64,000 bases of DNA from Vibrio celticus (lineage in GTDB: Bacteria > Pseudomonadota > Gammaproteobacteria > Enterobacterales > Vibrionaceae), in the NCBI RefSeq assembly GCF_024347335.1, contig NZ_AP025464.1, positions 434,001 to 498,000 of the forward strand, read 5' to 3'. The notes beneath the pieces are model-generated. The model was given only the letters and a program-made list of their open reading frames with translations. It did no database searches and was not told the DNA's origin. Position numbers and translations under genes: made by a program. Below are positions 34,851-44,428 of this stretch, piece by piece. Positions within the stretch are counted from its first letter, which is position 1. Every line of letters starts with the position of its first letter.

Positions 34851-35039
34851 ATGGCTCAAGCAGTACAAATGAATACTATCGCTGTTCCTAACTCTATGGA
34901 TAAGAAGACCTACTCGGTTAACTTCAAAGGATTGATTGCACACATTTTCGATATTCTTTTCGTAGACAACTCTCCACGTAGTTACTACGCAAGCGACCTA
35001 TCTGGTCACATGCAACGCGATATCGGTATTAACCGTTAA
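34851..35039 (+). CDS. Small DUF1127-like protein, 62 residues
   Basis: The ATG follows AGAGGCAATC. The C-terminal part, YYASDLSGHMQRDIGINR, resembles the end of DUF1127/YjiS proteins, whose hallmark is a short Leu-Ser...RDIG(L/I).R helix. The N-terminal half is not of that family pattern. DUF1127 proteins elsewhere are small, Arg-rich and linked to RNA binding or phosphate and virulence control. A very strong terminator follows 35 bases on, so this is a compact one-gene unit. The family link is tentative. Confidence 0.8.
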   Translation: MAQAVQMNTIAVPNSMDKKTYSVNFKGLIAHIFDILFVDNSPRSYYASDLSGHMQRDIGINR

Positions 35040-35073
35040 TCGCAGCGTTGACATGTAAATATAGAATTTTAAG

Positions 35074-35103
35074 AAAACGCCAGCTTCTAAAGCTGGCGTT
35101 TTT
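35074..35103 (+). terminator. Terminator of the 62-residue gene
   Basis: A thirteen-base perfect stem AAAACGCCAGCTT/AAGCTGGCGTTTT with a three-base loop and T-run. Confidence 0.93.
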
Positions 35104-35353
35104 GTATCTGAAAGAAGGGAACCTGAATTTGAGTGAACGTATACAAAATTGGTTCTCAAAAGAGGCAAGCGACATCAACGTGAAGCTGATACCGTGTTCA
35201 CAACTCACTTGACATCGGTTACTTCATATCTTGAGCTTCTTTAGAAAGGTTTAATCGCTTAAAGCTTGGGAAAGAGGGCAAATTAGTTACGTAATACAGC
35301 TGAAATACGTTAATATAGCGCGCTATTATTTTAGCTTTGAGTTCCTGCAATTA

Positions 35354-36643
35354 ATGACTAACACCACTACACCAACCAACTTCTCTGATCTTGGCTTAAT
35401 CTCTCCTTTGATGGCTCGTTTATCTGAGCTTGAATACCAACAGCCAACGCCTATCCAAGCGCAAGTTATTCCAAGTGTGTTAGCAGGACGCGATTTAATT
35501 GCAGGCGCAAATACCGGTTCAGGTAAAACCGCAGCATTTGCACTTCCACTGTTACAAAAGATTCATGAAGATGCACCTCTAGACCGTCGTTCAGGCAAAG
35601 GTAACTTTGTTTCTGGCCTTATCTTGGTTCCTACTCGTGAACTTGCTAAGCAAGTAGCAGACAGCGTTAAATCTTACGCTGTGCATTTCAATGGCGCGAT
35701 TAAAACGGTTTGTGTGTTTGGTGGTGTATCGGTAAACACTCAGATGCAGGCGCTACGTGGCGGCACTGATATCTTGGTAGCAACACCGGGTCGTCTGCTT
35801 GACCTTATTTCAAGCAACGCTATCAAGCTAGACAAAGTAAAAACGTTAGTGCTTGATGAAGCTGACCGAATGCTAAGCCTAGGTTTTACCGAAGAACTTG
35901 ATGCAATCTTGAAGCTCTTGCCGAGCAAGAAACAAACCTTGTTGTTCTCTGCAACTTTCCCTGAGCAAGTTAAAACGCTGACTCACGAACTACTAAGCGA
36001 TCCAATTGAAGTTCAACTTCAAAGTGCCAATGCGAGCACACTGGTTCAACGTGTATTTGAAGTAGAAAAAGGTCGCAAGACAGCGTTACTCGCACACCTA
36101 ATTCAACAACACGAATGGCGTCAAGCTCTGATCTTCGTTAATGCGAAGAACAGCTGTGAGCACCTAGCAGACAAGCTTTACAAGCGCGGCATCATCGCTG
36201 AAGTATTCCATGGTGATAAAGGGCAAGGTTCACGTACTCGTATCCTAGAAGATTTCAAATCTGGCGAGATTGACGTTCTTATCGCAACAGACATCGCGGC
36301 ACGTGGTCTGGATATTGAAAAGCTTCCTGTGGTAATCAACTTTGACTTGCCGCGTAGCCCATCAGACTACATGCATCGTATCGGCCGAAGTGGTCGTGCA
36401 GGTGAGGTTGGTCTTGCGTTATCTTTGATCGATCACGAAGATTACCACCACTTCAAAATCATCGAGAAGAAGAACAAGATTCGTCTTGAGCGTGAGCAAA
36501 TTGAAGGCTTTGAAGTGGATGAAGAAGCGACAGCTGAACTTATCGCTGCACTAAAACCTGTTGCGCCACCTGCTGGTACTGGCAAGAAGAAAAAGAAGAA
36601 GAAAGCTCCACAAAACCAAGATGTGTGGCTAAACAACAACTGA
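35354..36643 (+). CDS. DEAD-box RNA helicase, RhlE-like (second copy)
   Basis: The 429-residue helicase has the Q motif FSDLGLISPLM, Walker A ANTGSGKTAA (52-61), PTRELA, VLDEADRMLSLGF, FSATF and HRIGRSGR. The tail after residue 390 ends in a run of seven lysines (TGKKKKKKKAP) and then NQDVWLNNN. It is a paralogue of the helicase at 14061 but clearly diverged (about the same length, different tail). A terminator follows at 36705. Cold-shock or ribosome-assembly roles are typical of the family; neither can be shown here. Confidence 0.92.
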   Translation: MTNTTTPTNFSDLGLISPLMARLSELEYQQPTPIQAQVIPSVLAGRDLIAGANTGSGKTAAFALPLLQKIHEDAPLDRRSGKGNFVSGLILVPTRELAKQVADSVKSYAVHFNGAIKTVCVFGGVSVNTQMQALRGGTDILVATPGRLLDLISSNAIKLDKVKTLVLDEADRMLSLGFTEELDAILKLLPSKKQTLLFSATFPEQVKTLTHELLSDPIEVQLQSANASTLVQRVFEVEKGRKTALLAHLIQQHEWRQALIFVNAKNSCEHLADKLYKRGIIAEVFHGDKGQGSRTRILEDFKSGEIDVLIATDIAARGLDIEKLPVVINFDLPRSPSDYMHRIGRSGRAGEVGLALSLIDHEDYHHFKIIEKKNKIRLEREQIEGFEVDEEATAELIAALKPVAPPAGTGKKKKKKKAPQNQDVWLNNN

Positions 36644-36704
36644 TCTTGAGTCAGTAAACTATATGAGTCAGCAAGCCATATAAATCAATAAGTAATAGAC
36701 ATTC

Positions 36705-36730
36705 AAAAGGCGCTTAATTGCGCCTTTTTT
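36705..36730 (+). terminator. Terminator of the second DEAD-box gene
   Basis: AAAAGGCGC/GCGCCTTTT with loop TTAATT and a T-run. Confidence 0.9.
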
Positions 36731-36887
36731 GTGTCTGCAATAAGGGGGATTTGAGTCGTTAATAAACGACTGTTAAGGTGTTAAACAACCCGATAAGCCG
36801 TTCGAAGGATAGCGTCCTCCATAAGAGATTCAGCGATTTGACGCTTTGATCATAACCTGTTCGGGTTTTGAGCTATTGGGTAACCGC

Positions 36888-38594
36888 GTGAAGACCTCGA
36901 TTAAACAATTAGTGCTGGCCACTTCATTTTTCCTGTTTACCCAACACTCTTCTAGTGCTGCTGAATTTGAGGTTAAAGGGGTTAATAAAACTCTCACCGA
37001 AAATGTAGAATTATATTTAGAACCTTTAGCCGATGTTCCTGCATCACAGCTATCAAAAACGAAGCTATCTAAACGTATTCAAGATGCACTCAACCCTTAT
37101 GGTTATTATCACCCACAGCTCGATATCGACATCAATGATTCTGATAAAGTGATCATTAACGTCGATTCTGGTCCTGTCATGCGCATCGCAGAATCGATAG
37201 TAAAAATTACAGGTGAAGCTAGCCTAGATGCAGAGTTCATCAACATACTCAATCAAAGCAAGTTAGGATCAGGTCTAACTTTGTCTCACCAAGAATACGA
37301 CCAAACTAAGCGTGCGATTTTCTCTTTAGCAAAGCGGAAAGGTTATTTTGACGGCAGGTTTATCGAGTCAAAGATTGAGGTTATTCCTAGCGAGAACATC
37401 GCGAATATACACTTGTATTTTGCAAGTGGTCCACGCTACAAGTTCGGTTCTATAAGTATTCCTGATGATGGGGTTGACCCTACTCGTATCGAGAAAATAC
37501 CCACCTTTAAAAAAGGTGATGACTTTGACACCATCAAGTTAGGTGAACTGCAATCTGATTTGTCTGACACTCAATGGTTTCGAAGTGTCATCGTACATGG
37601 TGACTTTGACAAACTTGATGACAACCTAGAAGTTCCAATTGAAATCATTGCCGAGCCAAGTTCTCGTAATATCGTGCAGGTCGGTGGCGGCTATTCTACT
37701 GATCTCGGTTTACGAGCCTCTCTCAGTTGGTCAAAGCCTTGGTATAACCGGAGAGGTCACAGCTTTGAAACACAGACATATTTGTCTGAACAGGAGCAAT
37801 CACTTCAGTTGGGGTACAAAATCCCCACAGAGAAAGTCACAACGGATTACTTTGGTATTCAGTTTGAATCGAAACGAATTGATCATCGAGACACCAATAG
37901 CTTCACAAACGATCTTAAATTCGAGCGCTATTGGCAGTTAGACAGTGATTGGCAAAGCACCATTTATGTCAAATACTTGCACGAACAATACCGTCAGGCC
38001 TCTGAAGAAGACCAATCGCAATTGCTGTTACCTGGCATCAGTTTTTCTCAGGTTGACCGTAAAAATGATCAGTTGGAGCTCAATCATCGACACATCTATT
38101 CTGTTGAGTATTCTGACCCTAGTCTGTTCTCTGATTCAAGGCTGTTGCGGTTGGAAGGAAACAGTGTCCTTTCGTGGGATATTAGTGACAGGCAGAAGCT
38201 CCATTTCCGCTCAAACGTAGGCATCAACATTGCCAAATCATTATCTGATGTGCCGTCGTCACTACGTTATTTTGCGGGTGGCGATGGAAACCTACGAGGT
38301 TATGGTTACGAATCTATCTCCCCTAGAGACGAGAATGGTGAATTAACGGGGGCACGTTACATGTTAACTGCTGGGCTCGAATATCAACATCAAGTTTATC
38401 GTTCAATTTGGTTGGGCGCCTTTCTTGATGTGGGTGATGCATTTGATCAACAACCGGATTGGAAGCGTGGGACGGGCGTGAGTTTGATTTGGAACTCACA
38501 GTTAATGCCAGTTAAGCTCGATTTTGCTTACGGCTTAGATGCGCCTGAAGGCGATGAATTTCGTATTCATTTTTCCTTGGGCACTCAATTCTGA
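36888..38594 (+). CDS. TamA/BamA-family outer-membrane protein
   Basis: I use the GTG at 36888 because it begins a clean signal peptide cleaved after SSSA (about residue 24); a longer TTG frame from 36846 adds unlikely residues. The 568-residue product has three POTRA-like repeats (about 25-240) and a C-terminal 16-strand barrel with the family motif RYFAGGDGNLRGYGY near residue 465. The end is aromatic (FSLGTQF). Length and layout match TamA, which with TamB moves lipids or inserts outer-membrane proteins. No tamB follows; the next gene is convergent. It may be a TamA paralogue acting without a linked TamB. Confidence 0.87.
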   Translation: MKTSIKQLVLATSFFLFTQHSSSAAEFEVKGVNKTLTENVELYLEPLADVPASQLSKTKLSKRIQDALNPYGYYHPQLDIDINDSDKVIINVDSGPVMRIAESIVKITGEASLDAEFINILNQSKLGSGLTLSHQEYDQTKRAIFSLAKRKGYFDGRFIESKIEVIPSENIANIHLYFASGPRYKFGSISIPDDGVDPTRIEKIPTFKKGDDFDTIKLGELQSDLSDTQWFRSVIVHGDFDKLDDNLEVPIEIIAEPSSRNIVQVGGGYSTDLGLRASLSWSKPWYNRRGHSFETQTYLSEQEQSLQLGYKIPTEKVTTDYFGIQFESKRIDHRDTNSFTNDLKFERYWQLDSDWQSTIYVKYLHEQYRQASEEDQSQLLLPGISFSQVDRKNDQLELNHRHIYSVEYSDPSLFSDSRLLRLEGNSVLSWDISDRQKLHFRSNVGINIAKSLSDVPSSLRYFAGGDGNLRGYGYESISPRDENGELTGARYMLTAGLEYQHQVYRSIWLGAFLDVGDAFDQQPDWKRGTGVSLIWNSQLMPVKLDFAYGLDAPEGDEFRIHFSLGTQF

Positions 38595-38795
38595 TGCTCG
38601 TACTTTGTTTGAGCTCTCGCTAATGGGTATTCAAGCCAATTAAAGAGTCGAATCCAGAGATGAAAGTCGGTATTTATCACGGCAGGGGGATGTGGGCATA
38701 CTTACGATACGGACCTATTAAACTACGTTAGAATGGTCAATAACGTGGACAATAGATCCATTACACCAAGGATGTAAGATTCGTTTTTCTTCATG

Positions 38796-38830
38796 ACAAA
38801 GAAACCGCGTATGTGACGCGGTTTCTTTGT
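38796..38830. terminator. Bidirectional terminator with a 15-base stem
   Basis: ACAAAGAAACCGCGT/ACGCGGTTTCTTTGT is perfect, with a five-base loop, between convergent genes; T-rich on the plus side and moderately T-rich on the minus side. Confidence 0.88.
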
Positions 38831-38893
38831 TTTATGGATCAGATCAAGTTTACGTAGTTTTGCTCTAGCTAAGACAAGCATTCAGCCATTGGG

Positions 38894-40351
38894 TTAAAGT
38901 TCAAACTCGCCATTCATTTGTCGAAACAACCAATCCGGTAGCTTGTTCCATGAACTGTAGTTAGGGTTCTTAGCATGTTTCTTTTCTCCTGAAGCCCACG
39001 TCGTTTCTCCTGATTGCTCTCGTGATACAGTCCAGAATAACTCCTCTTTCTGACGCGTTAAATAGTGAATCACTTGCTGGGCAAACGCTTCGCTGTCGAT
39101 CAGTACCCCCAACTCGACATTCAAAAAGTCCGATCTTGGATCGAAGTTCGATGATCCTATATACGTGACACGTTGATCGAGAATCACCGTTTTGTTGTGA
39201 TAGTAGGTATCAACATGGAAGTAGTGATCATCATTAATGGCTTGGCTCTTGTATTCCAATAGGTTGACGTTTTTATCGAGTAACGTTTGACGATGTTTCT
39301 CATAGTAAGCCGGGATAAAACCTGAGTCATTCGACGCCGAAGAATTGGTGATCAACGTCACTTGAGCTTGTTGCTCGGTCAATGCATCAATAAACTCAAA
39401 CTGCTGGTCACTTGGTACCACGTATGGGGTTGAAATCACCGCTTGTGATGGTGACGGCACCTTCTGTTTCATCAAGTGTTCGATACGTTGGCGAAAGTAG
39501 GGCTTGTTGTCATTGAGTTTCTCCAGTGAGTCAAATACCGGCGTGACAGAGGCCGCAATGAAACTCGGTTGGTTTAAGTTCTCTATCTGCCTTTCGATTT
39601 CAGACGTGATCAACGCGGTATTCTTCTCGCCTTTGTTCAACGCTTTAGTGAACGCTTGAAATTGATCTGTTTCTTTGATTTTAATGCGCTCTTGAATGGG
39701 CACTACATGCTCACTGTTCCACAACGCTTGGTAATTTTGGTCGAATGCAGCAATCACCTCGCCTTTAAACAGCACATCCATATCAAAGAAGTTGGCACTT
39801 TCACTGTAACCAAAGTAGTCATCACCGATGTTGCGCCCACCGAGGATCATCGATTGGTGATCAACGTTAAAGTATTTCTCATGCAGTCGGTTATCTAACT
39901 GTTTTTGGTGGGTCGAGAAATTAAACGCACGTCCTATCCAGCCAGCTTTGCGTGACTCAAAAGGGTTGAACAAACGGATTTCAATGTTTGGGTGCGAGTC
40001 TAGCTCGGCCAACCATTTGTCATTGAATACCAGTAAGTCGTCCAGTGTTAGGCGAACAGCCACATCGCGATCTGCGGCGTGTTTTAGCTCGTTTAACAGC
40101 ATCAGACCTAGAGTGTCGTTTTCCCAAGAGAAGTAAGTCATATCAATCGAGTGTTTTGCTTGGCGAACCAGATCAATGCGGCGCGCAAAGGCTTCAGGCG
40201 CACTCGGGATCAAATAGACTTCGGCTTGATGTTCTGTGCTTTGCCAGTTAGCTTCGAAGTCGGGTTCAACATTGGGGTAAGGTTGGGCACATCCTGTGAT
40301 CAAAGCAATCAACATTATTGTGCATGCTGTTTTTAGTTTGCTAAGTGTCAT
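38894..40351 (-). CDS. ymdC: Phospholipase D-family lipoprotein, YmdC/ClsC-like
   Basis: The start at 40351 follows GCAGGTTAG and gives a short lipoprotein signal (LITGC); a frame beginning at 40372 is seven residues longer. The 485-residue protein has two HKD motifs: LHEKYFNVDHQSMILGGRN and YHNKTVILDQRVTYIGSSNFDPRS. These define the phospholipase D/cardiolipin synthase fold. It resembles YmdC (ClsC), which makes cardiolipin from phosphatidylethanolamine and phosphatidylglycerol together with YmdB. No ymdB is visible. A lipobox would anchor it to a membrane facing the periplasm. Confidence 0.9.
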   Translation of the reverse strand: MTLSKLKTACTIMLIALITGCAQPYPNVEPDFEANWQSTEHQAEVYLIPSAPEAFARRIDLVRQAKHSIDMTYFSWENDTLGLMLLNELKHAADRDVAVRLTLDDLLVFNDKWLAELDSHPNIEIRLFNPFESRKAGWIGRAFNFSTHQKQLDNRLHEKYFNVDHQSMILGGRNIGDDYFGYSESANFFDMDVLFKGEVIAAFDQNYQALWNSEHVVPIQERIKIKETDQFQAFTKALNKGEKNTALITSEIERQIENLNQPSFIAASVTPVFDSLEKLNDNKPYFRQRIEHLMKQKVPSPSQAVISTPYVVPSDQQFEFIDALTEQQAQVTLITNSSASNDSGFIPAYYEKHRQTLLDKNVNLLEYKSQAINDDHYFHVDTYYHNKTVILDQRVTYIGSSNFDPRSDFLNVELGVLIDSEAFAQQVIHYLTRQKEELFWTVSREQSGETTWASGEKKHAKNPNYSSWNKLPDWLFRQMNGEFEL

Positions 40352-40383
40352 AACTAACCTGCGTTTAAACATAAAATTTAGAT

Positions 40384-40409
40384 ATAAAAACGGCCAGCGA
40401 ACTGGCCGT
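40384..40409 (-). terminator. Terminator of the pseudo-esterase gene
   Basis: On the minus strand ACGGCCAG/CTGGCCGT with loop TTCG is followed by TTTTTATA. Confidence 0.88.
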
Positions 40410-40435
40410 GAAAGTAGGAGGGGTGTTGAATATGA

Positions 40436-42553
40436 TTAGTTTAGGTACCAGTCCCAAGGCATAAGACCTTGCTCTGCTAGACCCGTTAAGCGACCTTCAC
40501 GAAGCTTTGGATCAACACCTGGGTTTGTGACATAATCCCAGTCGAAGGTTGTACTGTTGTCGCTGAATCCTGCACCATCAATTACAAGCACATTGTCGGC
40601 AGCATCGCTGTACTGGTAGCTCTGGAATAATTCATCGCTAAACCAAAGACGTGACATTTCATTCATTAGTGCTTTTTCTTTGCTTGATGGATTTACTTCG
40701 CTTCCATCAAAACGTACAGCTTTGTTGAACATAAATGGCAGCTCTGAACCGTTACATGCACCGCTGATGCAACCAATCGTTTTGAATAGATCAATGATTG
40801 ACAGTTGGTCGTATTCGCCCGTTTCTTCATTTAGACCTGTTTTAAAGTTCCACATGTTAAAGCTTGGTTTGTGCTCAAAGTGGTATAGCGTTGCTTCTAC
40901 TTCGCTGTTTGCTGCCATATAACGAGCTGGGCCATTGAACAAGGTGTCATTTAGCAGGGTTTTAAATTGCTTCATGTTGTCAAGAGCACCACCTATGCCG
41001 GCTTCTGAGTTAGGGTAGAAATCCGTTAGAGCCAGAATATCTTGGGTTTGCTGGTGGCTAGTGATCTCAACAATGTCGACCAAGCAACCTACGGTACCCG
41101 TAATGTCGCTGGTATCAATGCATCCAGTCATTTCAAGTAGATCACCTTCTAGCTTGGCACCATAAAATAAACCCGTTACTGCGCTGTAAGCACTGCTTGG
41201 CAATGCAAGGTCTGCTGAAGCTTCATCACTTGCTTGCTCAGATAGTTTTTGCTGCAGAAGAACGATGTTGTTTTCATCTTCTAACCAGTTAACCATAGCT
41301 AGAACTAGCTTTGCTGGATCTTCATTAGTAAGCAGTTCAGGTTCATCATCTGTTAATAACTCGATGACAGTCGGAATTAAGAACGTAGTGGTAAAGAGCA
41401 TGCCAAAGCTGTTCGCTTCATGTGCATTTTCACCTAGGACAATTGGTACTGAGAAGCCTGCTTGCATTGGTGATTCTGCTGATTCGCTACAGCTACCAAG
41501 GAAACTCGTTTTTTCACACAATATGTATGGAGCAAAAGGCATCAGGTTTGACATTGGAGTCTCATCTGCAGTTGGGCTCAGAATTGGGATTTGCAAAGAA
41601 CCTAACAACCAATTTTTTAGCTGTTCAATACCATTCAAAGCTGTCTCTTGCGATGCCATGATCTCGTCGACCGAAGTGTCTGCATCAAAGTTATTGTTGC
41701 GGCTCTTAGCAACGTCATAGCTAGGATACTCAAAACCATACGGGTTGCTCTGCATGATTGCACGTTGGAAATATTGACCTGCGATATCATGATCTTGCTG
41801 CAAGAAACCAATAGACATAGCACCTGAGCCTTGACCCATAACGGTTACTTTTTGAGCGTTACCACCGAAGTCAGCGATATTGTTATGTACCCACTCCAAG
41901 GCACGCTTCTGGTCACCTAGGCCATAGTTGCCATCTTTGTTCGCGCCTTTAACCCATTGAGTACCTAACTGACCAAGACGGTAGTTAAAGCTTACATAGA
42001 TGAAAGGCTTACCATCGTCGCTTCCTTGAGCAACCACGGTATCACCTTGCACAAGTACTTCAGAACCAGATCCATATTCAAAGTCACCACCGTGAATGAA
42101 TACATAAACCGGTAGTTCTGCGTCAGCATCTACGCCTACTGGACGCCAAATGTTAAGGTTCAAACAGTCTTCAGATTGTATCTGTGAAACGGTCTTCAAT
42201 TGAGGACAAGCATCACCAAAAGACGTTGCTTTAACAATGCCTTCTGAATTCATCAGCTCAGTTAAGTCGACAGAATTACTATGCTCAAAACGCTCTGCTT
42301 CGGCAAACTTAATGCCTTTAAAAGACTCAACGGAAGCCAGTTTGTCGTCTTCGGTATTAGATGTAATCACCAGCTCTTCTTTGGTCGCAGTAACCATCAC
42401 ATCGCCGATTTGAGTGGTAAAGGTTTCTACAGGTGCTGGAATTAAAGGTTCAGGTTTATCAGGGAAAGGAACCGTTGGTTGGCTATCGTCGCCACAGCCT
42501 ATTAGGGCAGTAGCAATAGACAATGCGATAAGTGAGCGGTATGCAATATTCAT
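40436..42553 (-). CDS. Carboxylesterase-fold lipoprotein lacking catalytic Ser and His
   Basis: I chose the ATG at 42553 because it opens a lipoprotein signal (ATALIGC, Cys about 20); the frame extends 30 unlikely residues upstream. The 705-residue product is clearly a type-B carboxylesterase: FIHGGDFEYGSGSE (oxyanion hole), then LEWVHNNIADFGGN. But the nucleophile motif reads GQGSG, with Gly242 where GESAG has Ser. The usual His of the HGxELPF block is Asn601 (ACNGSELPFMF). Only Glu379 (NAHEANSF) is kept. It is probably catalytically inactive, as in neuroligins, which carry GSGAG. It lies downstream of an outer-membrane protein gene. Confidence 0.9.
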   Translation of the reverse strand: MNIAYRSLIALSIATALIGCGDDSQPTVPFPDKPEPLIPAPVETFTTQIGDVMVTATKEELVITSNTEDDKLASVESFKGIKFAEAERFEHSNSVDLTELMNSEGIVKATSFGDACPQLKTVSQIQSEDCLNLNIWRPVGVDADAELPVYVFIHGGDFEYGSGSEVLVQGDTVVAQGSDDGKPFIYVSFNYRLGQLGTQWVKGANKDGNYGLGDQKRALEWVHNNIADFGGNAQKVTVMGQGSGAMSIGFLQQDHDIAGQYFQRAIMQSNPYGFEYPSYDVAKSRNNNFDADTSVDEIMASQETALNGIEQLKNWLLGSLQIPILSPTADETPMSNLMPFAPYILCEKTSFLGSCSESAESPMQAGFSVPIVLGENAHEANSFGMLFTTTFLIPTVIELLTDDEPELLTNEDPAKLVLAMVNWLEDENNIVLLQQKLSEQASDEASADLALPSSAYSAVTGLFYGAKLEGDLLEMTGCIDTSDITGTVGCLVDIVEITSHQQTQDILALTDFYPNSEAGIGGALDNMKQFKTLLNDTLFNGPARYMAANSEVEATLYHFEHKPSFNMWNFKTGLNEETGEYDQLSIIDLFKTIGCISGACNGSELPFMFNKAVRFDGSEVNPSSKEKALMNEMSRLWFSDELFQSYQYSDAADNVLVIDGAGFSDNSTTFDWDYVTNPGVDPKLREGRLTGLAEQGLMPWDWYLN

Positions 42554-42672
42554 ATTTAATTTTCCACAATAATATTCGGTATAGTTACGATCAAACGCAC
42601 TTGTATCGACAATCCTGCAGTTCCATTGGGTATTGCGCTCCATCTATGGAGCATCGACATGGCATATATTTG

Positions 42673-42695
42673 AGTTGTCATCTTGCTGGACAACT
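42673..42695. repeat. Short inverted repeat ahead of the pseudo-esterase gene
   Basis: AGTTGTC and GACAACT are separated by nine bases in the gap between the outer-membrane protein stop and the lipoprotein start. It may be an operator or leader hairpin. Confidence 0.4.
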
Positions 42696-42766
42696 GAGCT
42701 TCAGAGGCTCGTATGAAAATATTGCTCTAACGAATCTATATTCAAAATAGAGCGATGGTTTGACCG

Positions 42767-44428
42767 TTAGAATCGGTAGCCAAGGTTCAATGTCACAGCA
42801 GAGCGAGTTTCACCTTTGTTGTACAACAGGGTCATGTTGTAGTGCTTGCCAATCTGCTTATTGAATCCGGTTAAGAATGCCCACTGGTTAATGTCGACAC
42901 CAACGTCGTAATCAAACTCAATATCGTCTGTCTTTACAGTACCTTGCATACGTGAATCTAAACCTTGGTATTCAGCACCAACGAAGAATTGAGCTCGATA
43001 ATCAACCAATTGATAGCCCAACATTGGCTGAACCGTGACAATGCCGTCGCCCCAATCATCCATCCCTTTCAGACGCGTTTGTGAATAGGTGCCGGTCAGT
43101 GATGCAAAGAACTCTTTATAACCAACAGATAATGTTGTACCCGCACCGCGTAAGTCATATTCGAGATGCAGTGGTACATTTAAACGCCCACTGTTACACA
43201 GTGCTGATACGCCCTCGCACAGTTTGTCACCTAGACCAGGTAATTTGTTATTGAGTTTATCTTGTAGATATTCTCCCGCAGCGCCGGTGTAAGAGGCATC
43301 AACATTCGCGTCAACGTTTACCTTTCCTACATACCCGAATACATTCCAGAACGGAAGAATATTCACATCACCACGTATTGAAAGACTTTCTGCTTTAACC
43401 GTAGCAACGCTATCTTCAGGGTCGAACAGGTCATTCAAGCGCACACCGCCAATCACGTAATCGGTCATAGGAAGGTTCATGTCTTGATTGCGATAAGCAA
43501 CTGAAACACCAAATGGTAATGGCAAATCGATACCTTGACGACGCACCATGTCACCCATTAAAGGGAATACTCGATCTAACTTAACACTCGCTTCTTGCAT
43601 ACGAGGATCTGAAACTTCTTCTAGACGCTCTTCATGCAGGACATTAACGCCGTTGTCGTCTTCATAAATTGCGACTGGTTCAGTTACAGTGCTCATGGTC
43701 ATCGGTTTCTTTTTAGACGTACCCTCAATGTTAGTTGTCTTACGTTCAATCACGACTTTACCAGAGTCTAACGTTTGGAAATCAATCACTTGGTAATAGG
43801 TATCGACTTTGGACTTACCAAGATTAAATGGCTTGTCGTTGGTGATTACCATGCGTTTTGGTGTGCCGCCTACAAGTTCAATATCAACATTCAAGAAACG
43901 GAAATAGGCGATGTCTTGTGGTAAGCCGTATTTCGAATAGTTGAAGCTAATGGTCACGTCGCCGTTGTCTTTTTCATTGACTTTCACTGACGATGGATCG
44001 AAGCTTTCTGCATAATTTCTTAGACGATACTCAGTGCGCGTAAACTCTTCAATTTCATCGATCAGTTTTTCGTTTTCATCCAGCTCTTGCGGGTTGTATT
44101 TGATGCGCAGATCAATGTTGCCTTTGTTGTCCGTATTTTTGATCAGATAAACCGATGACTCGCGAATGTCGTCGCCTACCTTAATCGTACGCTGCGCGTG
44201 CTCAACCAAATGTTCGCCTTGAACAAGAGAGCTGATTGCAAGCTTTGGTAAATCACGACTAATCCCATATTTGTCGAATAGGGCACGGCCTTGTTCCATA
44301 GATTGACTGTAAGTTGTGGCTTCTTCTGTCGCTGAAGCGTAAAAAGGGGTTGTAACTAATAGAGCGCTCGCTAGGACAGAAAGAGGATAGTTCTTACAGG
44401 CGCTTTTGCTTAATTCAAAAAAACTCAT
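42767..44428 (-). CDS. Uncharacterised outer-membrane beta-barrel protein, 553 residues
   Basis: I start at the ATG at 44428, which follows GTGGAAACC and gives a signal peptide cleaved after YASA (about residue 33). The mature protein begins with about 300 residues of mixed strands, followed by a region with amphipathic strands and an outer-membrane C-terminal signature (NLGYRF ending in Phe). No family is recognised. The gene precedes the pseudo-esterase lipoprotein gene by 213 bases on the same strand, so they may form one unit. The parallel with fadL-volA at 57-61 kb (barrel plus surface lipoprotein) is notable but is inference. Confidence 0.82.
   Translation of the reverse strand: MSFFELSKSACKNYPLSVLASALLVTTPFYASATEEATTYSQSMEQGRALFDKYGISRDLPKLAISSLVQGEHLVEHAQRTIKVGDDIRESSVYLIKNTDNKGNIDLRIKYNPQELDENEKLIDEIEEFTRTEYRLRNYAESFDPSSVKVNEKDNGDVTISFNYSKYGLPQDIAYFRFLNVDIELVGGTPKRMVITNDKPFNLGKSKVDTYYQVIDFQTLDSGKVVIERKTTNIEGTSKKKPMTMSTVTEPVAIYEDDNGVNVLHEERLEEVSDPRMQEASVKLDRVFPLMGDMVRRQGIDLPLPFGVSVAYRNQDMNLPMTDYVIGGVRLNDLFDPEDSVATVKAESLSIRGDVNILPFWNVFGYVGKVNVDANVDASYTGAAGEYLQDKLNNKLPGLGDKLCEGVSALCNSGRLNVPLHLEYDLRGAGTTLSVGYKEFFASLTGTYSQTRLKGMDDWGDGIVTVQPMLGYQLVDYRAQFFVGAEYQGLDSRMQGTVKTDDIEFDYDVGVDINQWAFLTGFNKQIGKHYNMTLLYNKGETRSAVTLNLGYRF

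Noticed and set aside
41265..41720. 151-codon frame antisense to the pseudo-esterase gene
   Set aside because: It is a shadow of a well-supported gene; Ser-rich, no ribosome site and no family features.
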